DNA of 64,000 nt from Melampsora larici-populina 98AG31. Taxonomy: Eukaryota; Basidiomycota; Pucciniomycetes; Pucciniales; Melampsoraceae. The notes under the pieces were generated by a model. It searched no databases, was not told the DNA's origin, and saw only the letters and a list, made by a program, of their open reading frames with translations. This document shows, piece after piece, positions 9,898-21,400 of the stretch (positions within the stretch are counted from its first letter, which is position 1; each line of letters opens with the position of its first letter). The stretch spans positions 634,053 to 698,052 of the forward strand of contig NW_006768767.1 of the NCBI RefSeq assembly GCF_000204055.1, in the 5' to 3' direction. Both the position numbers and the translations under genes were made by a program.

Positions 9898-12048
9898 CTG
9901 CACGGTGTGGTGATTTATTTATGGGATCAATCAAAAAAATTAATCATTATTAGTTTACCAAGTTATTAGAAAACTTCAGTGTAGCAGGAAATTTGAAATG
10001 GGGTTTTTAGATCAATTGAAGCTCTCAATTATAGGCTTATGTGTGGTTATTGGGTCAAGATTATGTCATCACATTTCAAACAAATTCTTAAGATAATTAT
10101 AGTTTACTTACAAAGTTATTACAAAAAGACAGAAAAGAAAAAGATGAGAAAAATTCAAAAATATAGGTATATAGGTTGGAAAATGGTTTTTAGGGTAGTA
10201 ATATTAAGTTTATGGGTTTTATGAGGTTAGAATATGAAAGAACAACATTATATTATACTTTAACAATTGTAATCTTGAAGGTTGATAAGGAGAAACAGAA
10301 GTTATTAGGAGAAAGGTACATTTTCAAGGATGGTAAACAAGGGTTAGATGTGTAAATTACATATGTAAAGGTGGTAGTAGCAAGATTTAAGGTTGCTAAG
10401 AGGATTTTGCGGGATTTTGAAGGTTATAGACGATGATGTCATTTTACATAAGCAAGAAAAAAGCAGTAACAGCTGTGGAAAGTAGTAAAAATGGGTGAAT
10501 TTTGTTGACAATGAAGGTTTTCAGCTACTTACATATGTTAATTGACGTCAGATTGTAATGGTAAATAGCTCATTCAACGCAGAAGAGTGGATTACATAAT
10601 GTACAAACTTTAAATCACTAGTAGCAGAGGTGTGTGAAAAAACTTACAAGGGAAATAAGAAATTGGTGTGAACTTTGAATTTACAGTCACAAGTACACAT
10701 GTAACACCAAAAACCTTAACTTCACAACTCAATAACTCATTCATCACTCATCAGAGATACTTGATATGGCGCCATTTCTTGATCAGTATCACGAGCTCTA
10801 CAAGATGCACTTTAGTAATCCAAAATTGGACCCCATCTGAAAAAATTCGTAATCTCAAAAATTGGTTTGCAGCTAGTTTACGAGGAGAAATCACCTGAAT
10901 TCATCATAAGAAGTGCTGTACATTAAATCATTGCTTCATTGATCACTTTTGGCTGTGAAAAATACATCATACATTAGTAACATGATCGTTACATTGCATC
11001 ATCATAGGGTTCTTTAGGCGGATTTGGCTGGTTTTTGAGGCTGTTGAACGTTGTAGTGGTTGTTACATGTGGATATAAGTACTCCTTGATGTTTTTGGGA
11101 TTGTTGTTCCCTTTTCTACATCTTATACATTTGTAGTAGTGTTATAAATCATCATTTATTTACTACATTAGGGCGGTTCAAGTTGAGAAATGCGAGCAAC
11201 GTGATGCAGAGTCGCAATCAAGTTTTTTACGGTTGCTCACTCCTTAAAATTCTTGATCGCTCAGTCACAAACGCTCTAAAACTAAGTTTTAAGGCCTTTT
11301 AAAAAAAGGGCCAACGTATTCCGACGCTCATACCTCCTTTTTTTTCTGTGCCCAACGGTTCTTCTTTAGTCCTCTGCCCTGTTTCTACTTGCCTTGGTGA
11401 AGTTCAACGGCTTGTTTTAGCAGTCAATTATGGAGTTTTTTGTGAAAGAATCCATAGCTAATGAGAAAAAACTCTCACATCCAGGTACACCAAAAAACAA
11501 AAAAAATGGAAGATGATCTTTTTTTCATCATTCGGACCTGACAGTCATAAGAAATTTAAGCGAAATCGAGTGATCGCAAAACTGTGAACCACCTCTAGAG
11601 GTGGTTTGCGAACTTATAATTACACTTAAAATTTAAAGCACCCAAACAAAACATAAAATTTCAAAAGGGGTGTAAAAGCTCTTCTTGAACCGCCCTATTT
11701 GTACCAAGATCACTTAAATCCGCCCCTTCAAAGCAAGGAGAAATTTATGGGCGTGTGTTAAAGACTGTAAGTCTCTTTGGGAATAATACTTACCACAGTA
11801 TTGCTAGTACTAAACATTGTTTGTGGACTTTCTTGCGCTTAAAATCTGGAATAATACTTACAACAGTATTGAGAACATTTCTCTGGTGCCTTTATCTATT
11901 TCTCTGTTATCACAAAGTGGTCAGCAAGTGCCCTTGTGCTGGTTTCTTTGAAGAAGGCAGTCTTTAGGAAACTTCTACTATATTACACGTAGTAGGTTAT
12001 CCCTTCTTAGGTGTTGTAAAGCTCTTGTTGAGCTTTAAATACTACAAC
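9898..12048. mobile_element. Repeat element, copy 1 (pair of 29792-31425), disrupted by a MITE
   Basis: From CGGTGTGGTGAT to TTGAGCTTTAAATACTACA this sequence aligns along its length with 29803-31425. Shared landmarks include CACAACTCAATA, CATGTAACACCAAAAACCTTA and AGCAAGTGCCCTTGTGCTGG. The only large difference is a 527-bp insertion at 11170-11696. The first dozen bases, which in copy 2 form the GGGCCTGTTCGG terminus, have diverged here, and the right half of the 3.2-kb parent is missing. The frames inside are short and not conserved between copies. Confidence 0.85.
11170..11696. mobile_element. MITE with 13-bp TIR AGGGCGGTTCAAG and ATT duplication
   Basis: The left end is AGGGCGGTTCAAG and the right end is its exact reverse complement CTTGAACCGCCCT. 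ATT flanks both sides (11167-11169, 11697-11699). The paralogous copy of the host repeat at about 31070-31090 has the empty site TACTATATTTGTACTAAG with a single ATT. That confirms the borders and the 3-bp duplication. No coding frame. Confidence 0.93.
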
Positions 12049-12264
12049 GGGGCCATAGTCTGCTTGAGGCAAGCATCTTCATGTCCGCTTGCTGCAAAAA
12101 TGAACACCTTCATTTGATTTTGCTGGCTATCCGATAGTTGCGGAGCAAGTTCCGGCATAAGCATTCACAGAAAGCTCACTGGCAAGATGCCCTTTCCACT
12201 GAAATCTCGCGCTCAAAGCCTTTCCTGCCCCTGGGTAGCGCTGGCTTATTCACTTTCCTGCACG

Positions 12265-12285
12265 GCTTTCTGCAATATAAAACCG
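12265..12285 (+). promoter_or_regulatory. Possible TATA box (AATATAAAAC)
   Basis: A TATA-like element about 230 bp upstream of the first ATG of the 12.5-kb pseudogene. Motif match only. Confidence 0.3.
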
Positions 12286-12507
12286 AGTCAACTCTTCTGC
12301 ACTGCTTCATCAACTCCTCCAGACGTGCTCCTTTGGCATCCAACACATAGTCGTCTTTGCGCCCGGTTCAGTTGTATGTACATGTTCTAGAATCCATTGT
12401 CTTTATTTTGTCAAGGACTCAATTTTACTCTTTGCTTAGTGGTAAATCATTGCTTCCTTCTGAATCTCTCCTACCAGTCCACCAGCGTCAAGGAACTGGG
12501 GCTGCTA

Positions 12508-12997
12508 TGTCTGAGCCCAATCCCTGCACCGGCCACGGTTTATACCTTTCCGGCATTTTCAACGTTGAGGAGCAGGTTTGTCGGATTCCCGCTGAATCAG
12601 CCAATTGAACCACCAACTCACAACTTCCTGACTGAACGTAGCTACCTCAAGACAAACACTTCAAGGTGGAATTCCGAAGTTACTCTGTATTGATTGGCTG
12701 TGCTGGTGCGAATCACACCCAGGAACTTCACTACAAAATTCGTGCCACTGGTTTCAGTACCAAATCAATGAAACTCATTCCCGATCAGCTATACTTCCTG
12801 TGTGGTTCTTTTTTCCCCAACAACACCGAAAACACAGAGACTTGCGAGGTGTTCTTTGAGGGCGCAGATAAACTCTGCGTTGGCACCCTCGATGACTTTC
12901 CTGATAGCCTGGTCGACAAAGTGGGGATTACCGGTATTGGCAGAGTCCTTGACCTCAATTTTGTCGTCGAGGACTGCATGCAATCACCGCCAACATA
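12508..12997 (+). pseudogene. Decayed member of a rust-type repeat gene family
   Basis: Three frames must be joined. They are MSEPNPCTGHGLYLSGIFNV, then FPLNQPIEPPTHNFLTERSY, then an open 110-codon part with LIGCAGANHTQELHYKI, GFSTKSMKLIPDQLYFL, FEGADKLCVG and DFPDSLVDKVGITGIGRV. At least two frameshifts separate them. The order of segments recalls a beta-rich (OB-like) protein family that I remember as multicopy in Puccinia-type genomes; the biological role is unknown. The C-terminal half is missing: the frame ends in a TAG contributed by the hairpin repeat that starts at about 12989. Confidence 0.5.
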
Positions 12998-13076
12998 GAT
13001 ACCTCGGATCTCCCGATCCGAGGCATCGTCTGATGCAAATCCTCGGACGGATCGGGAAGGATCAGATAAACGGCAT
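12987..13076. mobile_element. CCTTGG-family hairpin MITE, truncated copy (a)
   Basis: The sequence starts GCCAACATAGATACCTCGGA, then a short palindrome (GGATCTCCCGATCC), then GAGGCATCGTCTGATGCAAATCCTCGGAC. It is collinear with the left halves of the copies at 38139 and 44766. The right half is missing or reduced. Confidence 0.7.
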
Positions 13077-13342
13077 GCAATAGGATTCGAATTAATTATC
13101 GCATTATCAAGTCCATCAGAGAAAAATAGTCAAGATATTCAAAAGCAAAGGTAAAAGCAAAAGTCGCAAAGAACACAGTTTAAACTAGCAATGTCCGAAA
13201 CCGAAGCAGATTGAGAAAAATGAAATTAATGAAGAGCTAAAACATCAAGAGATAGTCACAAAAACGTATAGCAATTGAAAACCAAAAAGGCAAGGATTGA
13301 AAAAAGTGTGGGAGTGAAGTGACTCCACTCTCTGGGCTTGGA
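13077..13342. other. 3' flank of the casein kinase gene
   Basis: No gene seen. It probably holds the 3' UTR and terminator of the minus-strand kinase. Confidence 0.4.
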
Positions 13343-14667
13343 TCAGGGTCTCAGCAGTCTGGGGTCTATGCTACTGAACGAGTTCCGTCGATTATTGGTA
13401 CTCGAAGATATAACCGTTCGAACCACACCGTGACCAGATACTGGAGTCCAATCGTATACATAGTCATAAACAATTCTCTGTTGGAGGGCCAAATTCCTGA
13501 ATAATCTTTGAAGGTAATGATAATCAGGTAATTCTGAAAACCCGAGTGAACGACAATATTGTAAGTATTGTGCAAATTGTTGAGGTAGTCCACGACAAAG
13601 TTTGTCAGGTGGACAGTCGAGTTTTCCTTGCAGGATACGTGCGTGTCTTTCTTGACGATTTTGAGTTTCTGGTCCAAGCCACGGTAAAGCTCCGAGTAAG
13701 AAAGACACCAACATATATCCAAGCGCTTCTAGGTCATCTCTGCGGGTTTGCTCAATTCCAAGATGAGTAGCGATAGAGGAGTAGTAGGCAGTGCCAACCA
13801 GCGGCCTTCCAGTCACTGGACTCATGTGTACTCCGGTTTGAGGAGAGCGGTAGAGACGAGCGAGACCGTAGTCAATTAAGTGGATTTCGTTACATTGGAG
13901 TCCACGTCCCATGAGAAAGTTTCCTGGTTTGATATCTCGATGAATGAACCCACGGGAGTGAAGGAATTCGATTCTGCTAATCTACGGGATGGAGTTTTTG
14001 CAACTTTCAAGTCAAGAGTTTGGACGGAAGTGGTTGAAGAGATTGACACAAGAGCGTGGTTTGCCTACCATTTGATCAGCGAGAAGTAAGACTGTCTTGA
14101 GGCTAAACTTTCTACGTCTTAAAAAGATATGGTCGAGGCTATGTCCCAACAAGTCGGTGACCATCGCTACATAGTTTCGTCCAGTCCCTAGCCATTTCAA
14201 CGATCTAATATCCTCATCAAAACAGCAGGCCAACGAAGAAAACCAACACAGCATGAGCACGAAAGGTTTTGAAAAGCTGAAGAGGATCAAGATGCTCTCA
14301 CGGAACCCCTCTCCCGCCTTGTAGCAGTTGATACACTCTTGCCTCGTGTCGAAGTTGAGGATCTGCACACTCCGTACTCTCGACCTTGATAGCCACGTAG
14401 TCTCCAGTTTTGATGTCCAATCCAAGATAAACATCACCTAAGTCGAAAGCATCGCATGTCAAGAGAAGAGGAAGCCACATTGGGACGTCGTAAGCGATTG
14501 ATTCCATCAGCCTCCCCTTACACGCAGTACACATAGCCTCAATACCCTGGGGCAACGGTGTGGGGTCTCAAAACTGGGGATCACTCACCAAATGCACCAC
14601 TTCCAATCTTATGTATAAACCGGTACATCTTCGCCAGTCTTGACGTCCCAGGCTCATCCGCATGCAT
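13343..14667 (-). CDS. Casein kinase 1-like Ser/Thr protein kinase, divergent
   Basis: Four exons give 329 codons plus stop: 14667-14589, 14437-14302, 14204-14069 and 13981-13343. All three introns have GT-AG borders and the phases fit exactly. Motifs in order are the P-loop KIGSGAFGDVYLG (20-32), VAIKVES with Lys44, HEARVY with Glu58, catalytic HRDIKPGNF (131-139), the metal-binding triad as DYG (154-156), and the CK1 signature THLGIEQTRRDDLEALGY (189-206). The domain ends at YVYDWTP, followed by a short Ser/Asn-rich tail. CK1 enzymes phosphorylate primed acidic sites in trafficking, division and DNA repair. Differences from the usual family are DFG to DYG, KPDN to KPGN, and GTARYAS to GTAYYSS (Tyr183 replaces the conserved Arg). 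ATG 14667 is the closest upstream in-frame start that gives a normal N terminus; Met14 is an alternative. It is compact and lacks the long C-terminal tail of Hrr25/Yck types, so it is probably a lineage-specific paralogue. Confidence 0.9.
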
Positions 14668-16340
14668 GATTGATTTTTTTATGAAGATTTCGCAAATAGC
14701 TGCTCGATCGGCTAGAGGACGGATTGACTGTAGAGACCCGGAAGAAGTGTTGAGACGCAGAAACGATTCGAATAGTATATCCTCCAACAAAAGAGAAGGA
14801 TGAAGATGAACAGAAGAGCAAGAAGAATTGTTCAGCACTTTCGATTCGTCGAGGTAGAGGAGGCGGAGGGGTGATGATTGGTTTGGACAGCAAATTCGCT
14901 CAGGTCTTAGGTCATGGAGATAGCCATCAAATAATCAAATTCAAGAAATCGAGACTTAAATTAGTCAGTTGATGGAGAAAGGGGAGGAGGGGTTACAACT
15001 TTCGCTCGGAAGATATTAGCTCATGCCCGTCTTCTCGGAGCGTAAAAATGATATATAAGGTGGGGGATCTATCCTTTCCGATCTCCCAGACAAAATGCAG
15101 CATAGATCAGCAACAAACCGCTCATGTGTACACTTTTGATGAGCTGGAGACACATGGGGTGAATAAAGGCTAAATATGCCAATCGTGAAGGAGCTTGGGG
15201 CATGGAGCAAAATAGAAATAAGACAGATATACCCGAAACTGACTGTTTAGGAAGGAAGAGGGTCTCGGCACTTGAAACCAGATGAGCATCGAAAAAGTGA
15301 GGGGAAAAGAGTACACCAAGAACCTTTCAGGGGATTGGTATGGTGAGTGGTACCTAGCTGACAAAAAGGAGTGCGATGGAAGATACAAGGGAGAGACATC
15401 AGGAAGGATCTCCTCAAGGATTGCGTTCCGACTTGATTACAAGCATCGATTACAACCTTTCATTCGCGACTTTGATCGTCCAGGTAGTGCTAATACTATG
15501 TAGCTGAGTCCACAGACATTGGGTAGCTTTCAACAAACCGACCTACTTACAAAGCCTTGTGAAGGTCACGGAGTTATGAAAACAGATGGAAGCGCAGAAA
15601 ATCTTGCCACGTGGGCTGTGATAACCCCGGGGGTTCTTATTGATGACTACCGGCTTGTCTCCCTGTGCGTCATCAGCGTACATACTGACTAGTTCGAAGG
15701 CCGTATGTGAGGATTGGAGTCAAAGTCAACAAACAAGTCTGACAAGTCCAGCTTCTGAACGGAAACTAAGGCAGGTTACACATTGGGCATGTGCCATAGG
15801 TTGCGATTACAAGGACACTATCAGTCCAACCTGCCCTCGCCCCTCGCCCCGGCCACCACGTTTCACAGATCAAAACAAACCCTGCGAAGGAGTCTTAACT
15901 TGTCCTCACGTCCCACGTCACGAACCAAAGGTTGCGGAGTGATTTTTATCATCGCGCAAAAGAGCTTCACATGACAAAGTCTCTGTTTGCGGACGCGGCC
16001 GCGCAAGAGAAACTTTAAGCTGAAACCGCGGAGATCTGGTGTGGTCGAGGGTTGTGGATCAAGCTGTATGCATAGTCACAGGAAATGATGTTTCAAGCTT
16101 TTATGTACTTTCAGCTTTCCTCCACTTTTGACAACGAACACCGTGATTACTTGCGTCATCCTCCAGTAGTACGTACAATGTAGAAGCTTCAAATACCCAT
16201 ACACCACCATCGCGACTCTAGGTATGTACAAAGTATGCGCCATAGTCGGATGAACTTGGGCACCGAATGCTAACATGTACATATGAAAGGTTTCGGAGCC
16301 TTGGTTGTGATGGCATGAGCACAGCGTCACTGGTTCCGGT
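14668..16340. other. Intergenic region upstream of the kinase
   Basis: It contains the kinase promoter and no recognised gene. The short frames at 15282, 15640 and 16076 have no family features. The stretch at 15830-16060 is relatively GC-rich, with CGCGGCCGCG. Confidence 0.4.
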
Positions 16341-16409
16341 AGGCCTTCTTAGCTGAACACAAGCCCTCGTGGCCGCGCAGAGAGGGCTTGTGTTAAGCTA
16401 AGAAGGCCT
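16341..16409. repeat. Long near-perfect hairpin (28-bp arms, 13-bp loop)
   Basis: The left arm AGGCCTTCTTAGCTGAACAC continues AAGCCCTC. The right arm, GAGGGCTTGTGTTAAGCTAA then GAAGGCCT, is its reverse complement with one mismatch. The loop is GTGGCCGCGCAGA. It lies between the 3' side of the P450 and the 5' side of the kinase. It could be a foldback insertion or a strong transcript hairpin. Confidence 0.9.
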
Positions 16410-17528
16410 TCCAAGTTGATTCAAACAGGGCTATACAGAGAATTTTATCAGTACGTACACCACCAAACCTTATTTGTGTGAAAGTACCTTGGCCTAGGTT
16501 GGCCTATGTTGGGGATAGCCATCTCGCCACAGGTGAGGGAAAAAAGTGGCAGTCTTTATGTACCTGCAGTGATCTTGAAGAAAATGCAGGTTGCTTCTAT
16601 ACGAAAATGTGTGTATACTACAAAGAATGGATGAGCTCAAACAATCCCTTCATCCAAGTACTCACTGGTGCAAAGCCCAGAAATACCATGTTGTGATCAT
16701 CTAGGGAATTCTCCAAGGATTTCAGCTGATGTAGATTAAACATAACCTCTTCATGCACTTTACTAGAGGCTAGGCTCAACAAGTTTTGCGCGTGTCTTGT
16801 CCAAATTTGGCTTGAATTTAATTTCCAGATCTTTATACTTCTTAAGATTATCCCTGTGCCCGGCCCCTACCACTTACAAGGAAGGCCTTATCTCATTTCC
16901 TTCCATCTCATTTCTCCTCAGGCAAGTACTCAGTCAAAACCTTAAAGTTCCTTGCTTTCTTTCTCCAATTTTAGGTCTGATCTTGACCATGATTTTGTCA
17001 ACTACTCCACCAAAACTCCGGATAAAGTTTTAAAATTGGTGTTGTACACGTGTTTTTTTGTATATAGGCCTGACATATTCTCATTTTTTATTATCTTGGT
17101 AAACACATGAAGGTGGGTGTATATTGTTTTACTAACTGATTATGTGGCACGTGGCCTCTTGGTTCTTAGAAACTCTTACCCGGTACTCTAACATGATCAG
17201 TTTCTAAAAGCCTTTCAAAGTCATGTCATGGCTCTTTTTATTCTTATCTCACCTTGTTGCCTTGTTTCTCTGTAAGATTTTACATTTTCATCTCTTTTTG
17301 CACCCTCATCCCTATCCACAGGGTGATCCGCCGAGAAAAAGGCTTCCACTGGTTGTATTTTTGAAAAATCAAAGCTTTCTACTAGTACTAGGTGTATCAC
17401 AATTTGGCAGTTTTTAAAGCCTCAAGAACAGCAAGTTACGTCAAGGAGAACTCAGATGTTTTTAAAGTAGCTCCGAGAGCAATATTATACGACGTTTATT
17501 ACAGTTGAGGTCACGTTTTAGAAAATCT
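16410..17528. other. Region downstream of the P450 gene
   Basis: No gene recognised. The stretch at 16860-17420 is pyrimidine-rich on the plus strand, producing several hydrophobic chance frames. Confidence 0.4.
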
Positions 17529-19726
17529 TTAATCATTATGTCTTCTTCCCGTGATAATGATGGACGAGAAATCCGGGAAAGCGCTCCCACCTGATTGAGG
17601 ACCTTTCAAGTATTGTAATCCGCTTTGACTATTGTGCATCTTGAACTCGAATTTTTCGATCAATCGCGACAAAAAATACATGACCTGATATCGTGCCATG
17701 TCTGCTCCGGGACAAACTTGTCTAAAAAACATGATCCACAGCAAAAATGAGAAAGCAATTTCAATAGCCCAAAATAAAATGTAAACTAAGTACCTTCCTC
17801 CTCCAAACGTTGTATGACCATATTTTGGCCACATTGCTTTTGTTTCATTCAACTTGCCACCCGTCAAAAATCTATATGGATCAAATTCATCGGGATTCTT
17901 GAACAAAATCGGATCCCTATTCAAGTTCTGCAAAGCAATTACAGTCCTTTGTCCTTCTCTAATGGTTTTTCCATCTGATAATGGTACATCCCTAATTGCG
18001 GTTCGTGTCACTTTGGATTAAAGACATCAAGAATATGTTAGATAAGCACAATTGTTACTTTGTCTTTTTCTGATTGCAAAAAACTTTCTATCAGGACCCA
18101 GAAGAATCTCTACCTACAGAACTTGATAGGAGGAAAAAGTCTCAATACTTCATCCAAAAAGGCTCCCAACAGTGGCATTTTCTTTGTCGTACCTCCCTTT
18201 CCATATTCTTGCAAAAAATGTGTCTCTTTTTTTCCAGCCATTGCAACAAGGTATCTATCAATCTCAACCTGAAGTTTCTGTTGCCAATCTGGTAGCGCTG
18301 CGGCACATCTTAAAGCTGTATGAAGGGTGTAAACTATAGAGCTGAATGCTGATGCAATTGTTGTGACAGTCAAACCTATTTCAAGAAGATGGTACTACAG
18401 TGTTAATTATGTTGGAAATGAAGGTCTTTGTAGGCGAGTAAAAATGTGATAGCATTGAACTCACAATACATTTCAAATTCAGACAAAGTTTTATATTTCT
18501 CATCGGTAAGCAAAACCTGAACTATCGAAGGTTCTAAAGTGTCTTTATCTCCTTTTTCCAATGTATCTCTCGCCAGTCGCCAAATACTACGATGTGACTG
18601 AAGCAATTCTTCAGTCACTTCCGTTGCCTGTTCTTTTTGTCTCATCATTCCCTCCGGAAGGAGGTCGGCAAGGGATTGGAAGACTAAGGTCGGTATATCT
18701 GAAGTCTAGTTTTGGTCATATTTTGCCGGAAATCAGCATGCGTGAATTCATAGACAGACTTCAATTTTGGCTATGAATCCAAAATTTTTGAATAAACAAA
18801 TGGCTAACTTGAAACTTGCTGAATATAATTTCGATAGCTCGAATGATTCTTCGCCCCTCTTGCTTTGATAATAGATCTTGAGTTGACCAACGTAAGCCGA
18901 AACCGAGGTTGACTGAGACCAGTGCTACGGCTCGAGTGATCGAAGCTTTGATGTTGATAGGTTCTTTGGGGGAAATAGTAAGCTGTTCTTGAATATGTGT
19001 TATCAGATTACAAGATGCCCTGTCAATGTAATCTCTTCTCTTGAACTGCAACATCATTTTGGTTATTTGGTGTATCAATTGCCTTCGGGTCTGGTAGGTA
19101 TTCAAAGCGGTCGACCGAGAGGTGCTCTACATAGCGGTTAATTCATCAAAAGACAAAGTTTGTGTGGTTCAATCTCATCGTTCAGTGATATTTCCTTCAG
19201 GGAACTACACAAACTCACAAAGTATTCTTTCAGTTCGAGCTCATCATTGAACATGGATGGCTTTTCGATGGAAAAACTTGTACCGTTGATCAGCAAGACC
19301 TCTCTAGCCATTTCAAATCCAGTGATCACCAAGATTTCATCAGAAGTTCCCAACTTGAGCAAGAATGTCGACCTGTTCGAATTTTCAAGCACGGACAGAA
19401 TTAAGATATTTAGTCTCATCAGAACTTCAAAGAGCAGTTTTGAATCAAATATCGAAATTAATACTGAGATGTCTCCCCCATACGCACCCATACTTCTCTT
19501 TCCAGTTTGAAAACTGCTGAGAGAGATCAGCGCAAGTGAAGAATGGCAACGATCCAAATAATGGGACTCGAGGAGGCGAAAGCCACTGAGCTTTGGCTTT
19601 CCATGAACCAGCGAATTGAATGTATTGAAAAAATGGCACGAAGAATATGATTAGACTCAAACCGACCTTGAGAATATTGAGCTCATATGGCTCGGAGTTT
19701 ACGGCGACAGATTCAACAAACATCAT
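17529..19726 (-). CDS. Cytochrome P450 monooxygenase, multi-exon
   Basis: Well-supported exons are 19726-19488 (N-terminal anchor helix LSLIIFFVPFFQYIQFAG, then a proline-containing hinge), a second exon starting at 19372 (TFLLKLGTSDEILVITGFEM, the usual beta-1 region), one ending near 18790 (TRRQLIHQ helix C region), 18683-18465, 18375-18118 (helices I to K, ending EVLRLFPPIKF, the ExxR motif), 18010-17794 (NPDEFDPYRF, the PERF-type motif) and 17721-17529. The last junction joins TTFGGGR to QVCPGADMAR, giving the heme-binding FxxGxRxCxG motif with the axial Cys. Junction phases were checked for introns 1 and the last three; the middle introns are uncertain. It should be an ER-anchored heme-thiolate monooxygenase of unknown substrate. 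Odd point: the I helix reads TVTTIASAFSSIVYTL, without the canonical AGxDT acid-alcohol pair. It is likely intact, but middle exons need transcript data. Confidence 0.88.
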
Positions 19727-20700
19727 GTTAAATGTGTTTGAAGGTGCTTTGTGATGATACTCTTAACTAGACAATCGATAAGTGCAATCTAGCAGATTCG
19801 ATGAAAGAGAATCTTGAAGGGCTGGCTTTTAATAAAGAAGGACCAGCATGCCTCAGCAGGGTAACATCAAAAGCGCCTCCGCTGAGGACTTCCTATCTAT
19901 GGTGGAGAACATGATACGCCGCTGATTCTTCATCGCGGGGATGGATCTACAGTGATCGTCAGTCGATGATGTCAAGTAGCTCTCATAGCCGACACAATCC
20001 TAGTCTTTGATTTTCGGTTTGTGCATTCATCGCAGGATCGAATTTGAATAAGTGACTCAACAGTCAGAGGCCTGTATCTATGCACAAGAAACATTTCGAT
20101 TGCACGCAGATCGAAATAGCCAACGACCCCTAATGGAAAGCGAATTATCAGCTTCCAAGTTGACTTCAAGATACGAATCATGTACAATGCCCACCTGAAA
20201 AATCATCAAGTTTTTCTGATCGCATATCCAAAGTCTTCACACCCAGAAGATTTTTGGTCTCGCACAACGGGATTCACGCCAATAGGGGTCAGGATTTGTT
20301 GAAAAGAATTGATGTCTTTTGAACGCTCAAGTGTGCTGAGCGCTGAACCAGACCTAGCGACTTTCGGGCATAACACAACATCTCCAGAGCTCGAATGGCT
20401 AGAGCTGGCTATAGTATTTTCACAAGCAAGGGTGTTGTGGCGTAGACAGGTATACACATGCTGCTGCCAAACGGTATGGGATTTATCAAGATGCACTCGG
20501 ATTAGATGAAGTTATCATTAGACTAAACTTCTGGTTTTGTTGTTCAAGACAACTCTTTCGATTTTTCAGTCACAATCAAGCCTTTGGATTTGCAACTTCA
20601 AAGTCTCAGACTCGAGATTATCCTTCCTTTTCTACTTTATCTCTTCAAACGCGCCGTGCATCACCTTTGAGAAGTAAGCACGTCTCACCCCACACCAATC
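19727..20700. other. P450 upstream region and possible small minus-strand gene
   Basis: It includes the P450 promoter. Minus-strand frames at 20206-20496 (96 aa) and 19972-20187 (71 aa) could be joined by a short intron near 20190, but neither shows a recognisable motif. The last ~120 bp (from about 20590, CAACTTCAAAGTCTCAGACT) match the DNA upstream of the F-box gene at 42745. Confidence 0.3.
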
Positions 20701-20707
20701 CATCAAA

Positions 20708-21400
20708 ATGGAGAATCAACGCGGAGTAGATAGCCAAAGTTAAACTCAAACAGCATTCGACCGCATACCGAATGAAATCCTTCTCAAGATTATAGGATAC
20801 TTATCTATGGCGAGAGTAGACCTGGGAAGTCCAACCAAGCGCACGGACAGATGATCGATCAGTCGATTACTTTTGATCGGACTGCCATCCCGAGGATGGA
20901 TGTGCTGATTCGGGCTATGTGGTCACCTGGTCATATGTATCTACATATACACATCGGAGTTCCTAATCTTGAATAGCATCCAATCCTTTTCCATTGTCAG
21001 TCGGAAGATTTATTCTTTCTGTCGGCCTCTTTTATGACAGGTGAGTTACATTTTGGTTCACCTTAAAGCTGCTTGAGACACATTCATAAGTTGTACCGAT
21101 TCTGTCCTGCTCTAGTCCTATGGCATTGGCCCGTCCACTGTCCTTGTGGGATCAAGAGATGTTACCCAAACACGGATCTCTTCTCAAAGAAGTGTATGTG
21201 AAGAAAGTTCTTATGTGAAGAAAGTTCTTCATATTGAGCAAACCAAAGACTCGAAAGAGATCGATCAAATCCACTTCACTCGGCAACCTTCTGAATTGAA
21301 CAAATTCAGGTATATCCAAGGTTGCTATAGTCCATTCCTGTTGGAGTTTGTGAGATCGATGTATATCACACCTTAATTGCCAATCTGACTTGGCACTAGC
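20708..21400 (+). pseudogene. F-box/LRR pseudogene, paralogue of 42847-44477
   Basis: The start MENQRGVDSQS is followed at once by a TAA. The next blocks are in place: AFDRIPNEILLKIIGYLS (F-box), SRKIYSFCRPLL, the same intron donor after the CAG, and LSLWDQEMLPKHGSLLKEVY from exon 2. Only ~100 codons of exon 2 remain, and several stops interrupt the frame. A duplication of AGAAAGTTCTT has occurred at 21200-21230. About 120 bp of upstream DNA is also shared with the functional copy, so the duplication included the promoter. Confidence 0.8.

Noticed and set aside
13085..13110. Possible tRNA T-arm (GGATTCGAATTA)
   Set aside because: No acceptor stem, anticodon arm or B-box spacing nearby.
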